Origin: Akkermansia muciniphila
GTDB lineage: Bacteria; Verrucomicrobiota; Verrucomicrobiia; Verrucomicrobiales; V1-33
DNA length: 64,000 bases
Direction of reading: 5' to 3'
Assembly: GCA_945900785.1 (NCBI GenBank)
Contig: CAMDJM010000010.1
Location: 27,124-91,123, forward strand
The notes under the pieces: model-generated
Told to the model about the DNA's origin: nothing
The model's database searches: none
What the model saw: only the letters and a program-made list of their open reading frames with translations
Shown here: positions 8,214 through 16,572 of the stretch, piece after piece
Layout: each line of letters opens with the position of its first letter
Numbering within the stretch: the stretch's first letter is position 1
Translations under genes and position numbers: made by a program

Positions 8214-9457
8214 GCGGGCACGGGTTCTTTGAGTTCACGTTCCAATTGCAGGGCTTCGGCCCGTGCAATCCAACCAAGCTCCTCACCGCGAAGGGCGAGC
8301 ATGCCCAGTAAGCTTTTAGCCTCGATAACAGCAGAGCAATCGCCATCAAGAGCTTTTTCCTTGGCCGCGCGGAAGTCGGCCATAATTTGTTCAGACTCCG
8401 GATCAAACCGCTCTTCAACTCCCATGATGTCCCTTAAAACATCAATATAGCTGTCGCCGGGCTTGGCAGGCACGGGAGCCAGAGCATTCACTGTTCCGTC
8501 CGGCTGCTGCTGCAATTGGTGAATCCACCCTTCATTGACGCTCATGATCACAAAGGGCGAATGGGTGGCAATGATCATTTGTGCATTCGGCAAAAGCTCC
8601 TGAGCTAAGGGAATAATTTTGCGTTGCCACGCGGGATGAAGGTGGGTCTCAGGCTCGTCGAGTAGAATAAGCATGGATTCGGCGAGCGGATCTTTGCTAT
8701 CAGGGCAGATGAGATCAGCCATGACTGCAACGTCAACCAGCCATCCGATTACGACGCGAAGTCCATCCGGGAGCTGACTAAATCTAAGGGTTTTGTGATT
8801 CCAGTCAATTTTGAGACTGGGCGTCGGCCGTGTGGAGGCGCGGAAGGCAAAACCGTCACGTCCATCATCCGAAATCCTACAAAGTGCATTGGATATTTTG
8901 GTTTCCAATGAAATCACAATTTTTTCGTAACGAGGCATGAGTTCCAAGGGCAATGGATGCCCTCCCCGATTCATGAAATCCTGAGCAGCTTCCTGCTTTA
9001 GATTCCAGAGTGCCTGAGCTAGCTTCGTGGAATACTCCGGTGCGCGTTGAAAAGCCATCAATTCCGCAGCATCCGGCACCTGAGCAGATGCCATTGCGTT
9101 GACTTGGGCGTCGATCAAGTAACTCGATCCCGAATAGGCGAATACCAGGTGATTCTTTAGATGTCCTTCCCTTTGCCCATCCCTGAATCGGCAAAATAGT
9201 TCTCCTTTCTTATTGCAGGCCTCAATTTTTAACCCTGCCTGAGACTCGCCTCCCCACCTTGCATTGAGAGGGCCTTTGTTACCTCCCAACGCGGCGATTG
9301 CTGAAAGCAGCCGGGATTTACCCGTCCCGTTTGGTCCCGTGATAAATTGGACCTCCCCACGTAGTGCTACTCCTCCTGCGGCAATTGGTTCGGGTAGTTC
9401 CAAGTCAATCGAGGGGAAAGGTGGCAGCCCTTCGGCTTTGATTCTTTCAATTCGCAT
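8210..9457 (-). CDS. AAA/SMC-like ATPase, PtuA-like subunit of a Septu-type defence unit
   Basis: The 415-residue protein has Walker A GPNGTGKS (residues 41-48), a signature-like segment SQLPDG, Walker B plus D-loop LLDEPETHLHPAW (about 260-275) and the H-loop ATHSPF (about 298). This is the layout of the OLD/PtuA class of ABC-type ATPases that regulate a nuclease partner. The C-terminal ~90 residues are helical and probably contact the nuclease. I chose the ATG at 9457 (MRIERIKAEG) because the ATPase fold begins there; the frame is open further upstream to 9535 without similarity. The HNH gene follows with an ATGA overlap. Confidence 0.87.
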   Translation of the reverse strand: MRIERIKAEGLPPFPSIDLELPEPIAAGGVALRGEVQFITGPNGTGKSRLLSAIAALGGNKGPLNARWGGESQAGLKIEACNKKGELFCRFRDGQREGHLKNHLVFAYSGSSYLIDAQVNAMASAQVPDAAELMAFQRAPEYSTKLAQALWNLKQEAAQDFMNRGGHPLPLELMPRYEKIVISLETKISNALCRISDDGRDGFAFRASTRPTPSLKIDWNHKTLRFSQLPDGLRVVIGWLVDVAVMADLICPDSKDPLAESMLILLDEPETHLHPAWQRKIIPLAQELLPNAQMIIATHSPFVIMSVNEGWIHQLQQQPDGTVNALAPVPAKPGDSYIDVLRDIMGVEERFDPESEQIMADFRAAKEKALDGDCSAVIEAKSLLGMLALRGEELGWIARAEALQLERELKEPVPA

Positions 9458-9731
9458 CGGCAACCTTAAACCTGAAGGGGCCAAGGCGCAAATACGGAAC
9501 TTCGGATAGTTCAAACTGCCCCGATGCAGCCCCAACTTGCATCTCGAGACGGCATTTTACATCCCCATCAGCTTTTCCTGCAGGGCCTTTCAGACTTCCA
9601 GTTGGTGGCCGACCGGGGCGATGCGCAGGCTGCCGACGGGGATCTGGAATTCCGGATGCTTGATCCTTGTGATTTTGACCTGCTGATAGCACTTCAGAGG
9701 TTGGCCCGGGCCGTAGAACGGAAGGTTTACC
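9458..9731. other. 274-bp gap with possible gene debris
   Basis: No complete gene is supported. The minus strand contains a protein-like open segment of ~50 codons (about 9590-9745) with FYGPGQPLKCYQQV and IPVGSLRIAPVGHQLEV. It has no start codon and ends at a TGA, so it could be the tail of a lost gene. A plus-strand frame over 9524-9805 has no features. The promoter of the ATPase/HNH pair should lie here. Confidence 0.4.
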
Positions 9732-10607
9732 TCACAATTGCTCGTAAGGGGTCGAAAAGAGTTCCTTCATGGCCGCGAAGTCGCCGGTCTTCAGACCGCG
9801 GGTGAACCACCGGGTGCGCTGCTGGGAGGTGCCGTGCGTGTATTTTTCCGGCGAGGTGAACCCCGTGGAGCGCTTCTGGAGCCGGTCGTCGCCGATGGCA
9901 TTGGCAGAGGCGATGGCCTCCTCCACGTCGCCGGCTTCCACAAAACGGAACTTCCGCTGGCCCTGATAGGCCCAAACGCCGGCGAGGTAGTCCGCCTGGA
10001 GTTCCAGACGCACGGACCATTCATTGAATTCCTCCGGGGGCAGGGTGCGCCGCTTTTTGTCCACCAAATCGCTGTAGCCCAGCAGGTTCTGCACATGATG
10101 GCCGATTTCGTGGGCGATGACATAAGCCTGGGAAAATTCTGCTTTGGAGCCACCGAGGTTTTGCGCCAGCTCATCGAAAAAGGTGGGGTCGAGATAGACG
10201 GTGCGGTCCGCCGGGCAGTAAAACGGACCGGCGGCGGAAGGGGCATCGCCACAGCCACCGGTGGATACCGCTTCGGAAAATAACACCATTCTGGGTGGCG
10301 TATATTGCTGCCCGGCCTTGCGGAATTGTTCCTCCCACACGGTCTCCGTAAACCGCAGGACGGTCGCGGTGAAGGCCCGCTGCTCCAGTTCCCGTGGGCT
10401 GGGTTCCGCCCCGGAGCCCGCCCCAGCCTCACCCGCTCCCTGCTGGGACTGGCTGATTTGCTGGGTGAGTTGTTTGGGGTCCACTCCCAGGAGCAGGCCA
10501 ATCACCAGAATGAGCAGCGCCCCGCCCCCGCCGATGGCTGCCTTGCTGCGCCCGGATCCGCGCCGGTCCTCCAGGTTGGTGCTCTGCTCATTGTCTTTCC
10601 ATTTCAT
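9732..10607 (-). CDS. Neutral zinc metallopeptidase (YpfJ-like)
   Basis: The 291-residue protein has a charged cytoplasmic N-terminus (MKWKDNEQST), a membrane span at about residues 27-42, a Gln/Ser/Gly linker and a C-terminal domain with the zinc motif HEIGHH and a downstream ELQADYLAG glutamate. The GGCGDAP and FYCPADRTVYLD motifs identify the YpfJ / putative neutral zinc metallopeptidase family. Length and architecture are standard, and the catalytic motif is intact. The substrate is unknown for the family as far as I know. It appears to be a single gene between gene debris on both sides. Confidence 0.93.
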   Translation of the reverse strand: MKWKDNEQSTNLEDRRGSGRSKAAIGGGGALLILVIGLLLGVDPKQLTQQISQSQQGAGEAGAGSGAEPSPRELEQRAFTATVLRFTETVWEEQFRKAGQQYTPPRMVLFSEAVSTGGCGDAPSAAGPFYCPADRTVYLDPTFFDELAQNLGGSKAEFSQAYVIAHEIGHHVQNLLGYSDLVDKKRRTLPPEEFNEWSVRLELQADYLAGVWAYQGQRKFRFVEAGDVEEAIASANAIGDDRLQKRSTGFTSPEKYTHGTSQQRTRWFTRGLKTGDFAAMKELFSTPYEQL

Positions 10608-10629
10608 AGGGATTGCTTTGGGTTTGGAT

Positions 10630-11052
10630 TTAAAGGGGTTGCTCTGGCTGGAGGAAAACTTGGGGGGACTCGGTTTCCACCCGGAAGGACCGGGGAATAC
10701 GCTGTCTTACGGCGATTTCCACGACGAGCGCAGCGGTTGCCGGATGGGATTGATAGTCATCCCGGCTGCCGGTGACGACGGATAAATCAGGTTCCGGTTC
10801 GGAGTTGGAAAACGTGAGCAGGTCTTCCTTTCCAACCGACCATTCCGGGCCGGGGGATTGTTGGAGGAGTTCCAGCAAAGCGGCGGACAATTTGGTGTGC
10901 AGGAAGGATTTCGACATTTTTTCGAGAATCACGCCGCGGATGAGTTCGCTGCGCTGCGGTGCCAGATTCGCCGCGATCAGGCCATGCCATCCCTTTACCG
11001 AAAGAGGCAGTGCCCTTCTCCGGAATTCCGGGTTTTCCAAAACGGGAAGCAT
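10630..11052 (-). pseudogene. Truncated, frame-damaged Uma2-family nuclease gene
   Basis: From the ATG at 11052 the frame reads as an Uma2 (DUF820) N-terminal half: VKGWHGLIAANL, RSELIRGVILEKM, SEPEPDLSVVTGS (PD motif) and ALVVEIAV. Directly after VVEIAV, where the catalytic Glu-x-Lys helix should follow, the sequence turns into unrelated Arg/Ser/Gln-rich coding (RQRIPRSFRVETE) and stops 30 codons later. The end of the nuclease core is therefore missing, most simply by a frameshift or deletion. Two intact Uma2 genes lie at 14900-16407. Confidence 0.6.
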
Positions 11053-11112
11053 ACAGGAATGGTGTGCGGATTTGGCTGGGGCGCAAGGTTGGTTTGCGGA
11101 GGTTTGGAATTC

Positions 11113-11146
11113 AAAAAACCGGCACCCTTGCGGATGCCGGTTTTTG
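11113..11146 (-). terminator. Rho-independent terminator after ahcY (probably bidirectional)
   Basis: The minus strand reads AAAAACCGGCATCC, a short loop, then GGGTGCCGGTTTTTT. The stem is GC-rich with one internal irregularity and ends in a T-run, about 45 bases after the ahcY stop. The plus strand also ends in a T-run, so it may work both ways. Confidence 0.8.
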
Positions 11147-11191
11147 GGTTTTTCGAAACACACGGGCCGGAGCCCCGTGCTCCCTTGATAG

Positions 11192-12616
11192 CTAGTAGCG
11201 GTAGTGGTCGGCTTTGTAAGGGCCTTCCTTCGGCACATTGAGGTAAGCGGCTTGTTCGTCGCTGAGGACGGTCAGCTTGACGCCGATCTTCTCGAGGTGC
11301 AGGCGGGCGACTTCTTCGTCGAGTTCCTTGCTGAGGCGGTAGACGCCGGGCTTGTATTCGTTCTTTTTGCGCCAGAGGTCAAGCTGGGCGAGGGCTTGGT
11401 TGGTGAAGCTGGCGCTCATCACGAAGGCTGGGTGGCCGGTGGCGCAACCGAGGTTCATCAGGCGGCCTTCGGCGAGCATATAAATGCTGCGGTCGCCGGG
11501 GACGTCGTAGCGGTCATACTGGGGCTTGATGTTGATGCGGGTGACGCCTTTTTCCTCGTTGAGCTTGTCGACTTGGATTTCGTTATCAAAGTGACCGATG
11601 TTGGCGACGATGGCTTGGTCCTTCATGTTGAGCATGTGCTTCAACGTGATGACGTCCTTATTGCCGGTGGTGGTGACGTAGATGTCCGCCACGCCGAGGG
11701 TATCTTCGACGGTCTTGACTTCGAAGCCTTCCATAGCGGCCTGGAGAGCGTTGATGGGGTCGATTTCCGTGACGATAACCCGGGCACCGAAGCCGCGGAG
11801 GGAGTGGGCGGTGCCCTTGCCGACATCGCCGTAGCCGCAGACGCAGGCGACTTTGCCGGCAATCATGACATCGGTGGCGCGCTTCAGACCGTCAGCGCAG
11901 GATTCGCGGCAGCCGTAGAGGTTGTCAAACTTGGACTTGGTGACGGAGTCGTTGACGTTGATGGCTGGGACGAGGAGCTGACCGGCTTCCATCATCTGAT
12001 AGAGGCGGTGCACGCCGGTGGTGGTCTCTTCGGAGACGCCCTTCCAGTCCTTCACGATGGCGTGGAAGATGCCGGGTTCTTCGGCGTGGACTTTCTTGAG
12101 GAGGTCTTTGATGACTTGCTCTTCGTGGTTGCCGCTGGGGGTGTTGACCCAGTTGGCGCCGTTTTCGAGTTCGTAGCCTTTGTGGATGAAGAGGGTGGCA
12201 TCGCCACCGTCGTCGATGATGAGTTGGGGGCCGGGGGCGTCGATGTGACGGATAGCTTTCCAGGTGCAATCCCAGTATTCTTCAAGGGACTCGCCCTTCC
12301 AGGCAAAAACGGGGATACCGACGGCGGCGATGGCGGCGGCGGCGTGGTCCTGGGTGGAGAAAATGTTACAGGAGGCCCAGCGGACCTTGGCCCCGAGTTC
12401 CACCATGGTCTCGATGAGCACGGCGGTTTCGATGGTCATGTGGAGGGATCCGGTGACGCGGACCCCTTTGAGGGGCTTGTCCTCGCCGTATTTGGCGCGG
12501 ATGGCCATCAAGCCGGGCATTTCATGCTCGGCGATGTCGAGGGTTTTCCGGCCCCAGGGGGCGAGGGAGATGTCGGCGACTTTGTAGTCGGTGAAGGCAG
12601 CGGTAGCAGTGCTCAT
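11192..12616 (-). CDS. ahcY: Adenosylhomocysteinase
   Basis: The enzyme hydrolyses S-adenosylhomocysteine to homocysteine and adenosine in the cytoplasm, using bound NAD, and so removes the product inhibitor of methyltransferases. Seen: the N-terminal substrate domain ([29 protein letters not shown]), the NAD-binding motif [11 protein letters not shown], the NIGHFDNEI segment, and the conserved C-terminus ending KADHYRY that completes the neighbouring subunit's NAD site. The 474 residues are the full bacterial length. It is transcribed alone, with a terminator at 11113-11146. A near-palindromic site lies 37-50 bases before the start codon. Confidence 0.98.
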   Translation of the reverse strand: MSTATAAFTDYKVADISLAPWGRKTLDIAEHEMPGLMAIRAKYGEDKPLKGVRVTGSLHMTIETAVLIETMVELGAKVRWASCNIFSTQDHAAAAIAAVGIPVFAWKGESLEEYWDCTWKAIRHIDAPGPQLIIDDGGDATLFIHKGYELENGANWVNTPSGNHEEQVIKDLLKKVHAEEPGIFHAIVKDWKGVSEETTTGVHRLYQMMEAGQLLVPAINVNDSVTKSKFDNLYGCRESCADGLKRATDVMIAGKVACVCGYGDVGKGTAHSLRGFGARVIVTEIDPINALQAAMEGFEVKTVEDTLGVADIYVTTTGNKDVITLKHMLNMKDQAIVANIGHFDNEIQVDKLNEEKGVTRINIKPQYDRYDVPGDRSIYMLAEGRLMNLGCATGHPAFVMSASFTNQALAQLDLWRKKNEYKPGVYRLSKELDEEVARLHLEKIGVKLTVLSDEQAAYLNVPKEGPYKADHYRY

Positions 12617-12640
12617 GGGTGTGGTTTGGGTGGAGTTCAG

Positions 12641-12699
12641 AAAACGTATGAACGCATCATGATACGTTGATATGTTCGCTCATGGATGCCTGGAGTCAA
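12641..12699 (-). promoter_or_regulatory. Candidate promoter and operator region of ahcY
   Basis: The 14-mer CGCATCATGATACG at 12653-12666 is a palindrome with one mismatched pair, flanked by CGTATG and CGTTGATATG. On the minus strand a TTGACT hexamer (12694-12699) could serve as -35, with a weak -10 over 12669-12675, so the palindrome would fall just downstream of the polymerase site. SAM/SAH-cycle genes in other bacteria are controlled by ArsR-type repressors. Part of this site resembles the element before the TonB gene at 19396. Confidence 0.4.
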
Positions 12700-12773
12700 A
12701 GGAGTTTTTCAAGAATCCATTCCCTCCGGACAAATCCCTTGCAGATGAAAGCAAAGCACATGCACTATGAAGG

Positions 12774-13178
12774 GTGTCTATTTTGCGTGTTCTGTTGATG
12801 TCGTTTCTCGCCCTGCGATTGCTGGGCGGCGACTTCGCCGTGTTGCAGATTGTCGCTTGGACCGGGATGATTGTCACCCGGACCGCTGAAACCGGCGTCG
12901 CGGCAGCCGTGGAATCCACTTTTGATGGCGAACACCCCTGCCCATTGTGCAAAGCCTTGGACAGCGCAAAGAGCCAGGAACAAAAAGACACGCCACTGCC
13001 AGATGGTTTGGTGGTAAAATTGAAATTGAAGGACGTGCAGCGGACTGAGGATTTAGTAATCCCCTGTCCCGTGGCCGGAGTGCTCCAGATCATGGGATCG
13101 GTCGCCTACCTTGCAGCCATGCCATATGACCGGAGCGATGCTCCAGCAGTGCCGCCTCCGGAAACCCGCTTATCCTAA
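12774..13178 (+). CDS. Small exported or membrane protein with HPCPLCKAL motif
   Basis: I do not recognise a named family. The 134-residue protein has an N-terminal hydrophobic segment (about residues 3-35), the motif H54-P-C56-P-L-C59 that could bind a metal, a Lys/Asp-rich middle, and a second moderately hydrophobic segment near 105-117. Small proteins with a CxxC motif after an N-terminal hydrophobic helix occur near TonB and metal-uptake genes in this phylum (my recollection). Start choice: GTG at 12774; the ATG at 12798 would shorten it by eight residues. It is followed on the same strand by a His-rich barrel and a heavy-metal-domain protein. Confidence 0.65.
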   Translation: MSILRVLLMSFLALRLLGGDFAVLQIVAWTGMIVTRTAETGVAAAVESTFDGEHPCPLCKALDSAKSQEQKDTPLPDGLVVKLKLKDVQRTEDLVIPCPVAGVLQIMGSVAYLAAMPYDRSDAPAVPPPETRLS

Positions 13179-13464
13179 GCGATTTTGCCTGAGCGAGGGA
13201 GGGAATCTCCCGAGCCAGCGCAGGGAGGATTGTTTTCTTTTGGAATAGGGTGGCTTGCCCGCTTTCCTCCGCAGGGTTTTCCCTGCGTATGGCAGTTCCA
13301 GAAAACGTAAATCCGCCCGCAGCAAAATCCCCGCGGAAAACGGCATCCTGTGGCTATCCCCGAAGCGGTGGCCAGCCGTCCGCCTCCCTATCGGAGGTCC
13401 AGCTTCCCTCACTCATCCGGCCCCGCTGGATGCCACAGCCCTTTTTCAATAACTTTTTGCAAAT
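13179..13464. other. Hairpin-rich 286-bp intergenic region
   Basis: No gene is supported. Short perfect hairpins are CGCAGGG-TTTT-CCCTGCG at 13270-13287 and CCTCC-CTATC-GGAGG near 13384-13398, with further GC-rich complementarity. It could be a structured 5' leader of the barrel gene at 13465 or an interspersed repeat copy. I looked for cobalamin-riboswitch core motifs and did not find them. Confidence 0.35.
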
Positions 13465-14289
13465 ATGAAATTTACTTCCCGTTTCACGCTTCTTTCTTCT
13501 GTTTCATCAATCACTCTTGCCCTGATGCTGCCCGCTGCCGCCCATCATGGACAGGATTTCTTCCTCCTGGATGATACCCGCATCCCCACCCAAGGCCATG
13601 TTTTGGCATTGGGCACGTTTGCCTTCGAGGACGAGGGTGAAGACGATTCCCTCAGCTATTCCACCGGCGTGTTGCTGGGAGTGTTGCCCCGCGCCGCCCT
13701 GAGTCTCCAAGCCGATTTTATAGATGAAGCCGGAGCCGGTTGGGAATACCGCTCTGTCACCCCGGGCTTCCATTTCGACCTCACCCCTGCGGATCTGAAG
13801 CTGCCCATCCGCCTGGGCCTTTCCGCTGGCTATCAATTCGCGGAAACCCCGGGGAAGGAATATCACGACTCCGGGCACCACGACTCCGCTGGGGAAGCAG
13901 AGGAGGAAGCCGGGCACCACCACGAAGCAGAAGGGCACGAACACAGCGGGATCCACAATCACGACGACAGCCTTTTCATTGGAAGACTCGTCCTGGAAGC
14001 CGACCTCACCCCCTCCACCCTGCTCGTGGCCAATCTCATCAGCGTGCTTCCTGACGGGAAATCCGCCGCCTGGGGCTACGGTATCGGCTTGCGCCAAAAG
14101 CTCCGTCCTGACTTCTCTGTCGGCGTCGAAGCCATTGGTGATTTTGCCAGCCATGGCGAGCACGAAATCATCGGAGCGGCCTACTGGGAGGTGATCCCGC
14201 ACCTCATCCTCAAAGCCGGTGCCGGCATCGGCCTCACCAGCGAAAGTCCGGACGCTTCCTTCCGCACAGGCATCGTCTGGATCTTCTAA
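13465..14289 (+). CDS. Outer-membrane beta-barrel-like protein with His-rich loop
   Basis: The 274-residue product has a signal peptide (cut likely after LPAAAHH or just before) and alternating amphipathic strands ending in an aromatic residue (RTGIVWIF), as in outer-membrane barrels. A loop at about residues 130-172 is dense in His, Glu and Asp (HDSGHHDSAGE, AGHHHEAEGHEHSG, HNHDD), a typical divalent metal-capturing stretch. The family resembles uncharacterised transporter-like barrels of metal loci. It lies between the CPLC protein and a secreted heavy-metal-domain protein, which supports zinc or copper handling (inference). The ATG at 13465 directly precedes the signal peptide. Confidence 0.8.
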   Translation: MKFTSRFTLLSSVSSITLALMLPAAAHHGQDFFLLDDTRIPTQGHVLALGTFAFEDEGEDDSLSYSTGVLLGVLPRAALSLQADFIDEAGAGWEYRSVTPGFHFDLTPADLKLPIRLGLSAGYQFAETPGKEYHDSGHHDSAGEAEEEAGHHHEAEGHEHSGIHNHDDSLFIGRLVLEADLTPSTLLVANLISVLPDGKSAAWGYGIGLRQKLRPDFSVGVEAIGDFASHGEHEIIGAAYWEVIPHLILKAGAGIGLTSESPDASFRTGIVWIF

Positions 14290-14291
14290 CT

Positions 14292-14379
14292 ATCGCCTGC
14301 CAGCTCCCGGGGCCCAGGCTCTCCCGCTCCCGCTCAAACCTTTGCTGCCTCCGCCCGCCCCAGCCACGCGGCAGGCGAT
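14292..14379. repeat. Ten-base inverted repeat bracketing the intergenic segment
   Basis: ATCGCCTGCC at 14292-14301 is exactly complementary to GGCAGGCGAT at 14370-14379, enclosing 68 bases just after the barrel gene. It could form the base of a large hairpin in the transcript. No T-run follows, so it is not a classic terminator. Confidence 0.45.
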
Positions 14380-14474
14380 CTGGAATCCGGGCATGCCAAC
14401 CCGGCAACTTCCATAACCGCGACGAAAAACCCACCTTCTGATTTACGTTTTCTCCCTCTCATTACTGCCCCACC

Positions 14475-14822
14475 ATGAAAATCATCCGCCGTTTCCCCGC
14501 CCTCACCCTTCTTGCCCTGCTTCCTTCCTTCGTCTCCGCCGCAGATCCCGCTCCGGCTCCCGCAGCCGTCACCTATCAATACAAAGGCGGGATCACCGGA
14601 GTCGCCTGTGCCGCCTGCTCCAAGCACGTTAAAACCGCCCTGCAAAAGCTCCCCGGCGTCACCGCCCTGAAAGTTGTCCCAACGGAAACCTCCGGCCTCG
14701 CCACAATCGAAATCACCTCCACCTCCCCCGACATCACCAAGGAATCCGCCATCCTCGCTCTCGGCAAGCAGGCGGACGCCTATCAAATTCAAAAGCTGTC
14801 CCGCGGGGAAACAAAACGCTGA
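14475..14822 (+). CDS. Secreted heavy-metal-associated (HMA) domain protein
   Basis: The 115-residue protein has a signal peptide (cleavage likely after SFVSAA) and one HMA/CopZ-like ferredoxin fold with the metal-binding motif GVACAACSKHV (C45, C48). It continues with the expected beta-alpha-beta pattern (LPGVTALKVVP, ATIEITST). HMA domains bind Cu(I), Zn or similar soft metals; a periplasmic stand-alone copy suggests a metal shuttle or scavenger. It is third in a plus-strand series with the CPLC protein and the His-rich barrel. It is separated from the next TonB gene by an Uma2 pair that looks inserted. Confidence 0.87.
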   Translation: MKIIRRFPALTLLALLPSFVSAADPAPAPAAVTYQYKGGITGVACAACSKHVKTALQKLPGVTALKVVPTETSGLATIEITSTSPDITKESAILALGKQADAYQIQKLSRGETKR

Positions 14823-14899
14823 GCCGGGGATCCTTCATGAGCCTGCCGCCAAGTCCCTTCCGGACCTTGCAAAGGGTGAATTGGACCCTATAATGCCAC

Positions 14900-15577
14900 A
14901 TGGCCAGTCTACTCGAAAAGCCAACCCGTCCGGCGGGGCGGAACCGCCCGATTCCCCCGCGCATCCCCGTTTTGGAAAATGGGGACCGCCTTACTGTGGC
15001 AGAATTCATGCGCCGCTACGAGGCCGCACCCGGCGTCAGGAAGGCCCAACTCATCGAAGGATTCGTTCACATGCCCTCTCCCGTAAATGCCACCCAACAC
15101 GCTAAGCCGGACGGAATGATCCAAGGCTGGCTCTTTACCTACAGCTTGGACTTTCCTGAGTTGGAAGTGTATCCCAATGCCACCTTGATCCTTGATGGAG
15201 ACAACGCCGTGCAGCCGGATGCCATTCTTTGCCGTCCTGCCACAGGCGAAAAAGTCTGGCTGGATAAGGAAGGCTACCTGCACGGCGCACCGGGTTTGGT
15301 CTGTGAAATCGCTTCGAGCAGTGCCTCCATTGATCTCCACGCCAAATTCCAGGCGTATCGGCGCAATGGCGTGGGCGAATACCTGGTTTGGCTGGTGCAG
15401 GAGCAGCGCATCCTTTGGTTCCAACTGGAGGACGGAGATTTCGTAGAACAAAAGGAATCCGCCGGCCTGCTCGCCAGCAAAGTCTTCCCCGGCCTGATCC
15501 TTGATGTCAAGGCCCTGCTGAAACACGATAAATCCAAGGTCATCCATGGACTGAAGGGCGGAAGGAAAAAACGATAG
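14900..15577 (+). CDS. Uma2-family (DUF820) PD-(D/E)XK nuclease, copy 1
   Basis: The 225-residue protein has the Uma2 core: YEAAPGVRKAQLIEG near the start, the catalytic Asp in QPDAILC (about residue 112), then VCEIASSSASIDLHAKF with the Glu and downstream Lys of the PD-(D/E)XK site, and YRRNGVGEYLVW. The N-terminal leader MASLLEKPTRPAGRNRP is Pro/Arg-rich. Function is unknown despite the predicted nuclease fold; Uma2 genes are abundant and paralogous in cyanobacteria and in Planctomycetes-Verrucomicrobia. Copy 2 follows at 15730. Both leaders carry the same ~40 bases, so each copy probably keeps its own expression signals. Confidence 0.88.
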   Translation: MASLLEKPTRPAGRNRPIPPRIPVLENGDRLTVAEFMRRYEAAPGVRKAQLIEGFVHMPSPVNATQHAKPDGMIQGWLFTYSLDFPELEVYPNATLILDGDNAVQPDAILCRPATGEKVWLDKEGYLHGAPGLVCEIASSSASIDLHAKFQAYRRNGVGEYLVWLVQEQRILWFQLEDGDFVEQKESAGLLASKVFPGLILDVKALLKHDKSKVIHGLKGGRKKR

Positions 15578-15729
15578 CTCCAAGGTTTTTGGGATGGCTG
15601 GTATCCCACCAGCAGGCCCGGACATTTGTTCGGAACGGAAACACGACGCGAGGCGGCTTTGGCAGGCACTTCACCTCCCAAGCCGGAATCCGGACCTTGC
15701 AAAGGGTGAATTGGATCCTACTTTGTCCC

Positions 15730-16407
15730 ATGGCCAGTCTTCTCGAAAAGCCAACCCGTTCAGCGGGCCGGATCCGCCCAATTCCCCCGCGCATCCCCGC
15801 TTTGGAAAATGGGGACCGCCTCACCGTGGCGGAATTCATGCGGCGTTATGAGGCCGCGCCCGGCGTCAGGAAGGCCCAACTCATCGAAGGTTTCGTTCAC
15901 ATGCCCTCTCCCGTAAATGCCACCCACCACGCCAAGCCCGACGGAATCATCCAACTTTGGCTCGGCACCTACAGCTTGGACTTTCCTGAATTGGAAGTGT
16001 ATCCCAACGCCACCTTGGTCCTTGACGGAGATAATGCGGTGCAGCCGGATGCCATTCTTTGCCAGCCTGGGGCAGGCGCAAAAGTCTGGCTGGATGAAGC
16101 GGGCTATTTGCATGGCGCACCCGGTTTGGTCTGTGAAATCGCTTCGAGCAGTGCCTCGATTGATCTCCACGCCAAATTCCAAGCGTATCGGCGCAATGGC
16201 GTGGGCGAATACCTCGTTTGGCTGGTGCAGGAAAATCGCGTCCGTTGGTTTCAACTGGAGGACGGGGATTTCGTTGAGCAAAAAGAAGCCGCCGGCTTGC
16301 TCGCCAGCAAAGTCTTCCCCGGCCTGATCCTTGATGTTAAAGCCCTGCTGAAACACGATAAATCCAAGGTCATCCAAGGATTGAAGGGCGTCAGGAAAAA
16401 ACGTTAG
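15730..16407 (+). CDS. Uma2-family (DUF820) PD-(D/E)XK nuclease, copy 2
   Basis: This 225-residue tandem paralogue of the gene at 14900 keeps every motif (QPDAILC, VCEIASSSASIDLHAKF, GVGEYLVW). It differs by a limited number of substitutions: LWLGTYSLD for GWLFTYSLD, QPGAGAKVWLDEAG for RPATGEKVWLDKEG, and VRWFQ for ILWFQ. Length and start are identical; the frame is open further upstream to 15589, but the duplicated ATG at 15730 is the matching start. Both copies look intact, unlike the decayed Uma2 at 10630-11052. Confidence 0.88.
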   Translation: MASLLEKPTRSAGRIRPIPPRIPALENGDRLTVAEFMRRYEAAPGVRKAQLIEGFVHMPSPVNATHHAKPDGIIQLWLGTYSLDFPELEVYPNATLVLDGDNAVQPDAILCQPGAGAKVWLDEAGYLHGAPGLVCEIASSSASIDLHAKFQAYRRNGVGEYLVWLVQENRVRWFQLEDGDFVEQKEAAGLLASKVFPGLILDVKALLKHDKSKVIQGLKGVRKKR

Positions 16408-16572
16408 CGGCCCTGTCAGGGACGTAACCCTTGGCGACCACTTCATGCGGACCGTCCTCATTGCAGTCCCGTTGCAGTCCCTCAACCCGGGAGCCGCTTT
16501 CTGCAAAAATTAACCTTATTTTCCCAGGACAGGAAGCCTCTCCATCGTTTTGGAGAGGCAATCGCCTCCAAC
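16408..16572. other. Promoter-bearing gap before the TonB receptor gene
   Basis: 165 bases with no gene. The segment AAATTAACCTTATTTTCCC (about 16507-16525) is AT-rich and could hold promoter elements. I see no clear operator palindrome and no riboswitch core. Confidence 0.3.

Larger units (their letters stand above)
14862..16407 (+). repeat. Direct tandem duplication of an Uma2 gene with its upstream segment
   Basis: Two units of about 715 bases, starting near 14862 and near 15692 (period 830), each comprise ~40 bases of leader (CCGGACCTTGCAAAGGGTGA in both) and the whole coding region. They are nearly identical, with scattered substitutions. The ~115 bases between them are unique and include the hairpin GCTGGT-ATCCC-ACCAGC. 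Confidence 0.85.

Noticed and set aside
7344..9731. Retron (reverse transcriptase plus msr/msd) with ATPase and HNH effectors
   Set aside because: No reverse transcriptase frame and no msr-like structured region; only the ATPase and HNH genes are present.
11204..12670. Long open frame (488 codons) antisense to ahcY
   Set aside because: It is the mirror of a highly conserved gene in GC-rich DNA; its translation is low-complexity Gly/Asp/Val with no motif.
13179..13464. Cobalamin riboswitch before the barrel or TonB genes
   Set aside because: The conserved core motifs (GCCACTG, AG.CAGGA) are absent in either orientation; only generic hairpins are seen.
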